A DNA stretch of 57,549 bases from positions 1-57,549 of the forward strand of contig JANQPV010000015.1 of assembly GCA_028285305.1 (NCBI GenBank), written 5' to 3'. Positions 8,050 through 15,860 of the stretch are shown here, piece after piece. This stretch comes from Alphaproteobacteria bacterium (lineage in GTDB: Bacteria > Pseudomonadota > Alphaproteobacteria > SMXP01). Under the pieces are notes generated by a model. It saw only the letters and a program-made list of their open reading frames with translations, was not told where the DNA came from and did no database searches. Position 1 is the first letter of the stretch. Every line of letters begins with the position of its first letter. Made by a program: the position numbers and the translations under genes.

Positions 8050-8706
8050 ATGTCGAAAGATCCTTTTAAACCGCAATTCTCGCTCAGCGATGTCGAGCGT
8101 TCGGGCGTGTCGTTGGAGTATCAGCGGTTTGGGAAACTCTCACTCTACTCGTTGAAACATAGATTGTTCGACGGCGGATGGAGCAACATTCTAGACCGCG
8201 AGATCTACGATACCGGTGATGCCGTCGCGGTTCTGCCTTACAATCCTCACACAGAGGAAGTCGTGCTCGTCAAACAATTTCGCCTGCCCGCCTATCATCG
8301 GTCCATGCAGCCTTGGCTCATCGAATGCATTGCCGGGAGAATCAGCCAAAACGAACCGCCTGAACAAACGGCAATCCGCGAGGCGGACGAAGAGGCGGGG
8401 CTGATGATTTCCGACATTGTCAAAGTTTCGGATGCTTTTGCCTCCCCAGGTGCATTTGCTGAATTTGTGCATTTGTTCTGCGCAAAGTTTGACAATGTGC
8501 CCCGCACTCGAATTCATGGACTCGAAGAAGAAGGTGAAAATATCCAGGCCATCATCGTCTCTTTCGATGATGCACTCAATGCGCTCGACCGCGGTTTAAT
8601 CAAAGCAGCGCCGGCACAGATCTGTCTGAATTGGCTCGCCCGAAACCGAGAGAAAATCAAAAATGCGTGGGGCGAAGGTCTTGAACCTTCGGCTGTGCGG
8701 GACTAG
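8050..8706 (+). CDS. Nudix hydrolase, ADP-ribose pyrophosphatase-like
   Basis: A 218-residue Nudix enzyme. The full 23-residue Nudix box is present from Gly96 to Leu118 with the required Glu102, Arg110-Glu111 and Glu114-Glu115, which bind the catalytic magnesium. The upstream stretch VVLVKQFRLPAY followed by WLIECIAGR is characteristic of the ADP-ribose/GDP-mannose pyrophosphatase branch (NudF/NudK/AdpP type), which hydrolyses nucleoside diphosphate sugars to a sugar phosphate and a nucleoside monophosphate. A GDP-mannose-cleaving activity would be of interest beside a GDP-fucose-using glycan locus, but substrate cannot be assigned by reading alone. The gene is followed after 31 bases by sseA, so it may lead an operon Nudix-sseA-GNAT-metC. 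Confidence 0.88.
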   Translation: MSKDPFKPQFSLSDVERSGVSLEYQRFGKLSLYSLKHRLFDGGWSNILDREIYDTGDAVAVLPYNPHTEEVVLVKQFRLPAYHRSMQPWLIECIAGRISQNEPPEQTAIREADEEAGLMISDIVKVSDAFASPGAFAEFVHLFCAKFDNVPRTRIHGLEEEGENIQAIIVSFDDALNALDRGLIKAAPAQICLNWLARNREKIKNAWGEGLEPSAVRD

Positions 8707-8737
8707 GTTCGCCCGAAAGAACAAGATCGAAGTCTCC

Positions 8738-9613
8738 ATGAGTAATTTCCCACCGAATACGCTTGTCAGTACTCAATGGCTGGAGGACCATTTGCGGTCC
8801 CCAGATGTTCGCATCGTGGATGGGTCTTGGTATTTGCCGGACGCTGGCCGAGATCCAAAACCGGAATACGAAACGGCACATATTCCGAACGCGGTGTTTT
8901 TTGATATTGATGAGATTTGCGATACCGAGTCCCCGCTTCCTCACATGCTTCCCAGTGCCGAGAAGTTTTCGTCCCGGGTCCGCAATCTTGGGCTTGGAGA
9001 CGGAAACCGTATCATTGTTTACGATGGTGCGGGCTTGTTCAGTGCGGCGCGTGTGTGGTGGATGTTCAGGATCATGGGGCACAATGATGTGGCGGTTCTA
9101 GATGGTGGATTTCCCAAGTGGCGAGCCGAGAATCGTCCGATCGAAGATCTGCCGCCCCATCCACAGCAGCGCCATTTCACGGCAAGGGTCAATACGACTT
9201 TGCTCCGCAAAAAGAGCGATATCGTTGCTACTCTGGATGCGCGGGAAGAGCAAATCGTCGACGCACGCAGTCCCGGCCGATTTTCGGGAGCCGAAGAAGA
9301 GCCCCGGCCAAACGTACGAGCCGGTCATATCCCCGGCAGCCTGAATCTGCACTATCGATCTCTTTTGAACGAGGACGGAACCTTTAGATCGATCGATGAG
9401 CTTCGTGGACTGATTGGGCAGTCGAAAGTTGACGTCTCCAGGCCGATTATCACCACCTGCGGATCCGGTGTCACCGCTGCGATCTTACAACTCGCATTTG
9501 CACTTGCGGGCGTGCGCGAAGTGGCAATGTATGATGGCTCTTGGGCCGAATGGGGCGCTCAAGACGAATTGCCGGTTGAGCGAGGTGGCGCGGGCGAGGC
9601 CCATGCCACGTGA
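8738..9613 (+). CDS. sseA: 3-mercaptopyruvate sulfurtransferase (tandem rhodanese)
   Basis: A 291-residue protein of two rhodanese domains. It moves sulfane sulfur from 3-mercaptopyruvate to thiol acceptors or cyanide in cysteine degradation. The second domain carries the active-site loop CGSGVTA with the nucleophilic Cys at residue 241; this loop type marks mercaptopyruvate rather than thiosulfate sulfurtransferases. The first domain has the structural motifs VSTQWLEDHL and YDGAGLFSAARVWWMF. I place the start at 8738 (MSNFPPNT); an upstream ATG at 8663 would overlap the Nudix gene and add 25 residues not expected in the family. The stop overlaps the start of the GNAT gene, and the same order (sseA, GNAT, metC) recurs in other Alphaproteobacteria as I recall it. 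Confidence 0.93.
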   Translation: MSNFPPNTLVSTQWLEDHLRSPDVRIVDGSWYLPDAGRDPKPEYETAHIPNAVFFDIDEICDTESPLPHMLPSAEKFSSRVRNLGLGDGNRIIVYDGAGLFSAARVWWMFRIMGHNDVAVLDGGFPKWRAENRPIEDLPPHPQQRHFTARVNTTLLRKKSDIVATLDAREEQIVDARSPGRFSGAEEEPRPNVRAGHIPGSLNLHYRSLLNEDGTFRSIDELRGLIGQSKVDVSRPIITTCGSGVTAAILQLAFALAGVREVAMYDGSWAEWGAQDELPVERGGAGEAHAT

Positions 9614-10118
9614 AATCAAAACCACCGTAACTTATCTACAGCTCAATTTTCCGTATCGTCGAGTACTGGTTGGCCGGGCTCAAGGACAAGTGGCATTGCT
9701 CCGCGCGGAAAGTCCTCCCCTGCACTTCTATCGCTATCTCTTTGACACAATTGGTTCGGACTATTACTGGGTTTCGCGCAAGGGTCTGGACGACGACAAT
9801 TTGCGCTCGCTTATTCATCATAGGAGCTGTGAGATATTCGTGCCGATGTTTGAAGGTGCGCCTGCGGGCTTAGCGGAATTGAAAGCCCACGATCCAAGCC
9901 ATTTTGAGATTAGCTTCTTTGGTCTCATTCCCGAACTCGTCGGCAAAGGTCTCGGCGCCTATTTCCTCGATCAAGTTTTGCTCGGCCTGTCGGCCCGCGA
10001 CATTCAGCGGGCGACGCTTGAGACGTGTACGCTCGATCATCCGCGCGCCCTTCCCCTCTATCAAAAGTTCGGATTTGAACCTTACGGCCAAAGCGAACGT
10101 GTTCTGGTGGTGGACTGA
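9603..10118 (+). CDS. GNAT-family N-acetyltransferase
   Basis: A 171-residue GNAT protein. The acetyl-CoA binding region is seen in FFGLIPELVGKGLGAYFL (about residues 104-121), where xxGKGLG is the pyrophosphate-binding loop, and in the C-terminal HPRALPLYQKFGFEPYG typical of the fold. The ATG at 9603 lies inside the end of sseA (11-base overlap), and the TGA at 10116-10118 overlaps the metC start by one base; the longer frame beginning at 9414 is rejected because it would run through sseA. Tight overlaps on both sides show that sseA, this gene and metC form one translationally coupled operon. The acceptor substrate is unknown; position suggests a link to sulfur amino-acid metabolism. Confidence 0.88.
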   Translation: MPREIKTTVTYLQLNFPYRRVLVGRAQGQVALLRAESPPLHFYRYLFDTIGSDYYWVSRKGLDDDNLRSLIHHRSCEIFVPMFEGAPAGLAELKAHDPSHFEISFFGLIPELVGKGLGAYFLDQVLLGLSARDIQRATLETCTLDHPRALPLYQKFGFEPYGQSERVLVVD

Positions 10119-11278
10119 TGAAAGACGACACCAAGCTCGTTCACGCGGGCCGCGCGCCATTCGAGAATGTGGGAGCCGTAAATCCGCCCGTCTATCATGC
10201 ATCCACAATCTTGTTTGAGACGCATGAAGACTTGCAGAATCATAGATCGGCGCCAACCTATTACGGCCGGCACGGGACGCCGGGGACGGATGCATTTGCA
10301 CGAGCCATCGCGGACGTCGAACACGCCGATCACTGCGTCATTGTTCCAAGCGGGCTGGCGGCTATTTCAATCTCACTCTTGAGTTTTCTCAAGACCGGAG
10401 ACCATCTCTTGATGGTCGATACGACCTATGACCCGGCGCGCAGCGTTTGCGATCAGCTCCTCACTCGATGTGGCATTGAGACGACCTATTACGACCCGCT
10501 GATTGGAGCTGACATTAAGTCTCTAATCAAACCCAATACGCGGGTGGTGTATTTGGAGTCGCCCGGTTCGCGTACATTCGAAGTGCAAGATGTGGCTGCA
10601 ATCGTCAGCGCAACAAAGTCGACCGCCGGCGAAAGAGACATCGTCACCATTATGGACAATACGTGGGCCACGCCGCTCTATTTCAAGCCGCTCGACTTTG
10701 GCGTGGATGTTTCACTTCAATCCATCACCAAATATGTTGGGGGCCATGCGGATTTGTTGCTGGGCACCATATCGTGCCAGGCCAAGCACTGGCCGGCAAT
10801 AGATCGCACACGGAGGCTCATGGGAAACAGCGTTGGTGCGGACGATGTGTATTTGGCGCAGCGCGGTCTGCGCAGCCTGTCAGCGCGCCTTAAGGTTCAT
10901 GGTCAGAACGCGCTTCGTATCGCGGAGTGGCTTGAACGACGCAAGGAGGTGCAACGTGTTATGTATCCGCCTCTTCAGTCCGACCCGGGACACGGGATTT
11001 GGCGGCGAGATTTCGCCGGCGGAACCGGACTATTGGGGTTCGTCCTAAAGACTGCGAGCGAGGGCCAAGTCAGCGCGTTCCAAGATGCCCTCACTCTTTT
11101 TGGGATGGGCTTTTCCTGGGGCGGCTATGAAAGTCTGCTGATTCCAATCGACATCGCCCCATACCGTACCGCGACCCAGTGGAAGGCCACAGGGCCCGCA
11201 TTTCGGATCAGCGCAGGGCTTGAGGATCCCGATGACTTGATCGCGGATCTTGAGGCCGCGTTCGCTGTTTTTGCCTAG
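10118..11278 (+). CDS. metC: Cystathionine beta-lyase
   Basis: A 386-residue PLP-dependent enzyme of the Cys/Met metabolism family. It cleaves cystathionine to homocysteine, pyruvate and ammonia in methionine synthesis. The N-terminal KLVHAGRAP and the YGRHGTPG segment are the usual substrate/cofactor contacts; the PLP-binding lysine is Lys205 in SITKYVGGHAD. The C-terminal SWGGYESL and RISAGLEDPDDLIADL stretches are family signatures, and SWGGYESL favours the beta-lyase over the gamma-synthase branch. Its ATG overlaps the GNAT stop by one base, so it closes the sseA-GNAT-metC operon. No SAM riboswitch or other methionine control element was seen upstream. Confidence 0.93.
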   Translation: MKDDTKLVHAGRAPFENVGAVNPPVYHASTILFETHEDLQNHRSAPTYYGRHGTPGTDAFARAIADVEHADHCVIVPSGLAAISISLLSFLKTGDHLLMVDTTYDPARSVCDQLLTRCGIETTYYDPLIGADIKSLIKPNTRVVYLESPGSRTFEVQDVAAIVSATKSTAGERDIVTIMDNTWATPLYFKPLDFGVDVSLQSITKYVGGHADLLLGTISCQAKHWPAIDRTRRLMGNSVGADDVYLAQRGLRSLSARLKVHGQNALRIAEWLERRKEVQRVMYPPLQSDPGHGIWRRDFAGGTGLLGFVLKTASEGQVSAFQDALTLFGMGFSWGGYESLLIPIDIAPYRTATQWKATGPAFRISAGLEDPDDLIADLEAAFAVFA

Positions 11279-11471
11279 AGCCGTTTTTGATTTGGTAGAG
11301 ACGCAGCGGCTAAAGATTCCTTGTTTTGCGTGTTTCCGGACGGTAGTGAAGCGCATTCGCGCCGAACCATACCGTTCGCTACTTGACCGCTGCTTGCTTC
11401 ATGCTCTTTAACAACGGATCCGCCAGCCAAGAGGGGCGCCCGGACACGAAGAGCAGAGGAGGCTGCGCCGA

Positions 11472-11696
11472 ATGGCTGCAAAAGATATCAAGTCAGAGAT
11501 CAACGGGCGCGTGTGGAAAGTGGAAGCCGCAGCAGGTGCCGCGTTAGATGAAGATGATCCGATTTTGATCCTCGAGAGCATGAAAATGGAAATCCCCGTC
11601 CCGGCTCCCGCGGACGGCCGTGTCATAGAAGTTCTGGTTGGCGAGGGCGATGAGGTCAAGGAAGGCCAGGTGGTCGCCAAATTTGAGACCGACTAG
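11472..11696 (+). CDS. Stand-alone biotin/lipoyl carrier domain protein
   Basis: A 74-residue protein that is a single biotinyl/lipoyl-attachment domain. The biotinylation motif ESMKM places the modified lysine at residue 38, and the half-symmetrical PVPAPADGRVIEVLV stretch forms the second half of the hammerhead fold. An AGAGGAGG ribosome site lies upstream. Short carriers of this kind serve acyl-CoA carboxylases, but no carboxylase or carboxyltransferase gene lies beside it, so its partner must be encoded elsewhere. It may be transcribed alone, 193 bases after metC. Lipoylation is less likely because methionines flank the lysine. Confidence 0.88.
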   Translation: MAAKDIKSEINGRVWKVEAAAGAALDEDDPILILESMKMEIPVPAPADGRVIEVLVGEGDEVKEGQVVAKFETD

Positions 11697-11807
11697 CGGG
11701 GCGCGCGCACACGTCCCCGTCAGAACAGCTTAACAAACAGTTCGGTTCGAATTTCCGGCAAAGTTGTTGCTTTGCATGCCTTGAACACGTTTTGAGGGAG
11801 CCGATTT

Positions 11808-12209
11808 ATGACATTTTACGCACGTGGTTTTGGCCCGTTGGATCGAAATGGCACAGCACAAGGTCAGGCTGATGAGGGAACGCGAGTGGTGGCGGCGGAG
11901 ATCAGCGACTGTGTTGCGAGAAACGTTCTCGAGCGCTTGGAAGACGCCGGCTTTATCAAACCCGACTTGGATGATCAGTACTCATTGTGGCTGCACGATG
12001 TTAAGACCGGCTGGCGGCCGATTCATCTAGCGCCTTCTCAAAAACTGGTCTTGTTGCGGTTGAATCCCAAAGCCCGAGATCAGTACGGGTACAATATCAC
12101 GATTGGCACGTTTAATTCTCGTGAAGATGCGTGGTGGTGTCCAGGTATTGGCCAATACAGCGCGGATCCGATCGGATGGCTGCCGCTTCCGCCGTGGATG
12201 GTAGACTAG
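11808..12209 (+). CDS. Unrecognised protein of 133 residues
   Basis: I do not recognise this family. The ATG is preceded by GAGGGAG at a normal distance, and the codon usage looks like that of its neighbours, so it is probably a real gene. The protein is soluble, with no signal peptide or membrane segment. An N-terminal Gly-rich stretch is followed by a helical part (EISDCVARNVLERLEDAGFI) and then a Trp/Tyr-rich beta-type C-terminal half: SLWLHDVKTGW, then AWWCPG and GWLPLPPWMVD. Aromatic-rich ends of this kind can bind sugars or other flat ligands, but that is only a guess. It stands alone between the biotin carrier and the first asparagine-synthetase-like gene. Confidence 0.65.
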   Translation: MTFYARGFGPLDRNGTAQGQADEGTRVVAAEISDCVARNVLERLEDAGFIKPDLDDQYSLWLHDVKTGWRPIHLAPSQKLVLLRLNPKARDQYGYNITIGTFNSREDAWWCPGIGQYSADPIGWLPLPPWMVD

Positions 12210-12218
12210 AGTTTATCA

Positions 12219-12306
12219 GATTTTGATGGAATCAAAATCGAGCTCTAGATCCCTACAATTGCGCGCATCCGGACGGTTAGCCGACTTCCACTTAACCTGG
12301 ATGCGC
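12219..12306. other. Two inverted repeats in the gap before the asparagine-synthetase-like gene
   Basis: GATTTTGAT (12219-12227) and ATCAAAATC (12231-12239) form a tight 9-base stem with a 3-base loop right after the 133-residue gene. A second pair, GCGCATCC (12263-12270) and GGATGCGC (12299-12306), follows. The first has no T-run and is not a standard terminator. Either could be an operator for the downstream gene. Confidence 0.4.
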
Positions 12307-12410
12307 TTTAGATGGTGCCTGCCCAAGGCTTACCTCCTAGATTGAGAATCGCTTAAGTGTTCTTTGAAGTGTGCGCCCTATAGTTTGGGTGCGATTCAAG
12401 GAACAAGAGA

Positions 12411-14165
12411 GTGAACGCTCAGGCCTTTCTCCGAGTATTTCCACAGACTCTTAAGGTCTGTCTGCAAGGCAGCCCTCGGCAGCAATGGGACGCCGGCTCC
12501 TCGACTTGGCTCAGCCTGGGCGCCACTCGGGAGGCCGTCAGCACGCTTGAGAGCCATGCAGGTGACACCGCTGCTGAGGCTGATTTCTGTACACAGTTTG
12601 GCGATGTCACGGTGATCAGGATTCATCTTGAAGGTGGCCTGCCGGTGTCCGTAGATATTTGGAAGGGCATCACGTCCTGCTACGACTTGTTTTACACCTT
12701 TCACCCCGAGCACGGAGCGATCGTATGCGACAATGTCGCCGACTTGCTTTCGTTCTTGCCGGTCGTCGAACGCCGCATCGCGCCCCACGCCGCCATTGAC
12801 CATATGCTGTTCAGAACGGTGCCCGGTGATGTGAGCTATATCGAGGGCGTACATCGTTTGGGTGGTGGCACGCATCTCTCTATCGATTTTAAGGCCGGAT
12901 CTTTCGAAACCAATCAGTTTGATACGCTTGCCGCCAGGGACCTCATACTCGATCCCGAGCGTCAGCTTGACGGATTGGAAGCCGGGCTTGAATCAGCCCT
13001 AGGCCCCATGAGAGGCCAACCCTCCGTAGCAGGACTGTTTTCCGGCGGAGTCGATTCCACGGTCATCCACTCGTTTCTCAATGCGGACAATGGAGCACTC
13101 AATCTCGTGCCGGGCTCTTTTTCCGCTGAATGGGAGTTTCAGAAAGACTACGCCTCAACAACCGCAGATCTTCTAAGCGTTCCTCTAGAAACACTACCAG
13201 TGTTGTCGGGCGATATTCGTGCACAAGTGGACGATATGACGGTTCGGCTCGGTGTGCCGCTGCGAGACGTAAAAACAGGCATGTATGCGGAGGCATTCAC
13301 CACACGGTTCGAGGGATATACGATCGGCGAACGGGCGGATGCACTGTTTGGGGCGGTGGGAACCCGGCTCGTCGGGATCGCCGATCGGTTTCCTTTGTTT
13401 CTGCTTGCTCCCGCTGCAACCGCATTGGGAAAGCTTGCCCGAGGACGGGTGAAAGTGCGTGCCGATCAACTGAGCGACGTGGCTACCCAACTTGGTCAAA
13501 CGCTTGAGGACCCGTGGGGCTATGCATCGATGATGGCGTGCGACGGCTACACGGATTTCGCTCTCCTGGAGGAGATTTTCGGCAAATCTGCACTTGAGCG
13601 CCGCCTGCTCGCTCGGCAAGAGTTTACGCGCTCAAGGGTCGAACTCGATTCTGGTCTTTCTCCCGCTCTACGCCACTTAGAGTTTGCCCATTGGATCGAT
13701 TACTTCTGCGAAGATGTGCTGCTGAGAATTCGTCAGCTTGCACACACATACGGGAAAACACTTATTTGCCCCTTCTTAGCGAAGCCCGTGGTGAACGCTG
13801 CCTTAAGTGTTTCGCCTAAACACAGGTATTTAAAGGGAATTCAGACAAAACACTTGCTCAAATCCTTGCTTCGAAGACGGGTTCCGCAATATCCTCATGA
13901 GCGGCGTAAAGGTATCACGGGTATTTCAATGGCAGAGATCTATAGGCAAGGTCATTTTGCCGATTTCTGGGATGAACATGTCATTCCAGATTTCGTTCCA
14001 GAGCGATTAAGGAAATCCATTCAGAGCAGCTGCAAAGAAAATTATCCGAGCGCAGCTTTGGGTCAGGTCACGTGGCATGTGATGAGTTGGGCTCTGTGGC
14101 AATCGCAAGTTCTAAAAAACGGCGATTTAACGCCGCGCGGCGCCTCCTTCAAGTGGCCTGTGTAA
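12411..14165 (+). CDS. Asparagine-synthetase-like ATP-dependent amide ligase without glutaminase nucleophile
   Basis: A 584-residue protein of the asparagine synthetase fold, starting with GTG at 12411 behind an AAGGA site. The ATP-pyrophosphatase loop SGGVDST is at 211-217 and intact. The first 200 residues still resemble the Ntn-glutaminase scaffold near the end (MLFRTVPGDVSYIEGVHRL), but no MCG start is present: the protein begins MNAQAF, so there is no Cys2 and glutamine cannot be used as nitrogen donor. Relatives of this build include lasso-peptide and beta-lactam cyclases and sugar-amidating enzymes. No peptide precursor or protease gene lies near, and the gene stands in a glycan locus, so amidation or acyl transfer on a sugar (as proposed for WbpS-type proteins in O-antigen loci) is a reasonable but untested idea. 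A phosphoesterase gene follows after 157 bases. Confidence 0.82.
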   Translation: MNAQAFLRVFPQTLKVCLQGSPRQQWDAGSSTWLSLGATREAVSTLESHAGDTAAEADFCTQFGDVTVIRIHLEGGLPVSVDIWKGITSCYDLFYTFHPEHGAIVCDNVADLLSFLPVVERRIAPHAAIDHMLFRTVPGDVSYIEGVHRLGGGTHLSIDFKAGSFETNQFDTLAARDLILDPERQLDGLEAGLESALGPMRGQPSVAGLFSGGVDSTVIHSFLNADNGALNLVPGSFSAEWEFQKDYASTTADLLSVPLETLPVLSGDIRAQVDDMTVRLGVPLRDVKTGMYAEAFTTRFEGYTIGERADALFGAVGTRLVGIADRFPLFLLAPAATALGKLARGRVKVRADQLSDVATQLGQTLEDPWGYASMMACDGYTDFALLEEIFGKSALERRLLARQEFTRSRVELDSGLSPALRHLEFAHWIDYFCEDVLLRIRQLAHTYGKTLICPFLAKPVVNAALSVSPKHRYLKGIQTKHLLKSLLRRRVPQYPHERRKGITGISMAEIYRQGHFADFWDEHVIPDFVPERLRKSIQSSCKENYPSAALGQVTWHVMSWALWQSQVLKNGDLTPRGASFKWPV

Positions 14166-14322
14166 AACTTGCTTAACCAGGTTGACGCTAAACTAGCCCC
14201 TACACACTTGGTTTATCTAATCGCAAATTTGGCCATTTGTAGCGTTCGCCGCATTTCAGACGAGCCGCAAAACAAAACGGAGTGAAAACCGGGCCGAACG
14301 TTGGGTCATCAGGGGACGAAAC

Positions 14323-15822
14323 ATGAGTAACAGTACTCCCACCTCCAATCGACGCAAGATTATTGCTCTCCTGACTTTGGTCAGGAACATTCGAGACAAG
14401 TATTTTATGTGGGCCAAACCTGTGTGGATCGTCGCCGCGGAACGGTACCGTTCTATGCTGGATCCCTATAAGCGATTGAAGTTTGCGGTTAAGAAACCCT
14501 TCTATCGCGCCAAGCCTACGCCTCCTGAACAGATCCACGCGTCGTGGAGCGGCGATCCATCTTCGAGTTTCGATGTCACGTGGCAAACGGACATGGCTGA
14601 TCCCAAGGCGGCCATTCGTGTTCGCAAGGCAGGCGATGCAGAGTGGGACGTGTTTGATGCCGAAACCGTCCCGTCGCCGGGTCACGGTTTTATTCACAAG
14701 GCGAAAGCACGAAAACTTGCTCCGGATACGGAGTATGAGTACAGTGTCAGGTCCGCTTTCGAAAACGAAGACGGGCCTATGCAATTCAGCACCAAGACGG
14801 CCCCCGAACCAGGTCCTGCCACTTTCTCCTTTGCGTTCATTTGCGATGTTGGCATTAAGGGGCGACGCGATTTACTGACCGACGGCGTTGAGCCGATCAT
14901 GAACTACATCGAAAAAGACGATCCGCTGTTTATCCTCGCTGCGGGAGACTATGCCTACGCCAACCGGGATTTTCGTTTTCCGGATACGCCGTCAGCCATT
15001 GATGCCTTTATGCGGCAAATGCAGCCGCTCATCACCAAATATCCTTGCATGTTCGGTTATGGAAACCACGAAATCTTTCACCACGAGTGTTTCGATGACT
15101 GGTCACCTCGTTTTTCTTTGCCGGAGGGACCGCAAGGCAATCGCTTCTACTCGTTTGATATCGGCGATGCTCATTTCATATCCATCTTTTGTCCAGGCAG
15201 CCGCCATTGCAGCGGTCCGGATGAAGAGCAACTCGCTTGGCTCGACCAGGATATGAGCGACGCGCGCGCGCGTGGCAAGAAATGGCTTATCGCCTATCAA
15301 CATGATGCAATGTACGCTCACGGCAAAACGCACCCGTCAAAGAAGATCGTAAGGGAGAAGCTTGGCCCCCTCTTCGATAAGCACAATCTTGATCTTCATT
15401 TGAGCGGTCACGATCAAAGCTACGAACGGACCTTCCCTCTCACTAACGTGCATGACGATCCTGTCATCCGATCAAAGGACATGACAACTTATGAGGCGCA
15501 AAAGGGAGTCATTTATGCCAAGGTGAGCCCGAGCGGAAAAACGGCTGGACCTGAGTACGAGCAAAATCCTGAAACGGCCCGTGATTTCTACTTCTCATAC
15601 TTCACCGAGCCTCAACAAGACTTTATGGCCATTCGGGACTGCTCATCCCATCATTATGCGATTGTGACAGTCACCGCCGCCGGAGAACTCAATACACGGG
15701 TCTATCAAGTCTTTGGTCCGACCGGCGAACGTAAACTATTCGACGAGTTTACAATAAAGCAAAGCGAAAGTATTAACCAAAGAGTAACCAATAAATCAGA
15801 AGAGTTACAAGTTGCTGAGTAA
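14323..15822 (+). CDS. Purple-acid-phosphatase-like metallophosphoesterase with fibronectin-like domain
   Basis: A 499-residue protein. Residues about 67-160 look like the fibronectin III-like N-domain of purple acid phosphatases (HASWSGDPSSSFDVTW, then YEYSVRS). The calcineurin-type catalytic domain follows with Asp175 (CDVG), GDYAY at 208-212, GNHE at 247-250, a metal-ligand His in AYQHDAMYA, and GHDQSYER at 362-369. In most relatives the last motif is GHxHxYER; here the second His is Gln, which should weaken one metal site. No clear signal peptide is visible although these enzymes are usually exported; the N-terminus is basic with only a short hydrophobic run near residue 33. A GGGGACG ribosome site is present. 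It sits 38 bases before a WecG/TagA glycosyltransferase, so it may act on glycan or lipid-carrier phosphates. Confidence 0.82.
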   Translation: MSNSTPTSNRRKIIALLTLVRNIRDKYFMWAKPVWIVAAERYRSMLDPYKRLKFAVKKPFYRAKPTPPEQIHASWSGDPSSSFDVTWQTDMADPKAAIRVRKAGDAEWDVFDAETVPSPGHGFIHKAKARKLAPDTEYEYSVRSAFENEDGPMQFSTKTAPEPGPATFSFAFICDVGIKGRRDLLTDGVEPIMNYIEKDDPLFILAAGDYAYANRDFRFPDTPSAIDAFMRQMQPLITKYPCMFGYGNHEIFHHECFDDWSPRFSLPEGPQGNRFYSFDIGDAHFISIFCPGSRHCSGPDEEQLAWLDQDMSDARARGKKWLIAYQHDAMYAHGKTHPSKKIVREKLGPLFDKHNLDLHLSGHDQSYERTFPLTNVHDDPVIRSKDMTTYEAQKGVIYAKVSPSGKTAGPEYEQNPETARDFYFSYFTEPQQDFMAIRDCSSHHYAIVTVTAAGELNTRVYQVFGPTGERKLFDEFTIKQSESINQRVTNKSEELQVAE

Positions 15823-15860
15823 GTATATATGGACAGACAAATCTTGCGGTGGGGGGAACA

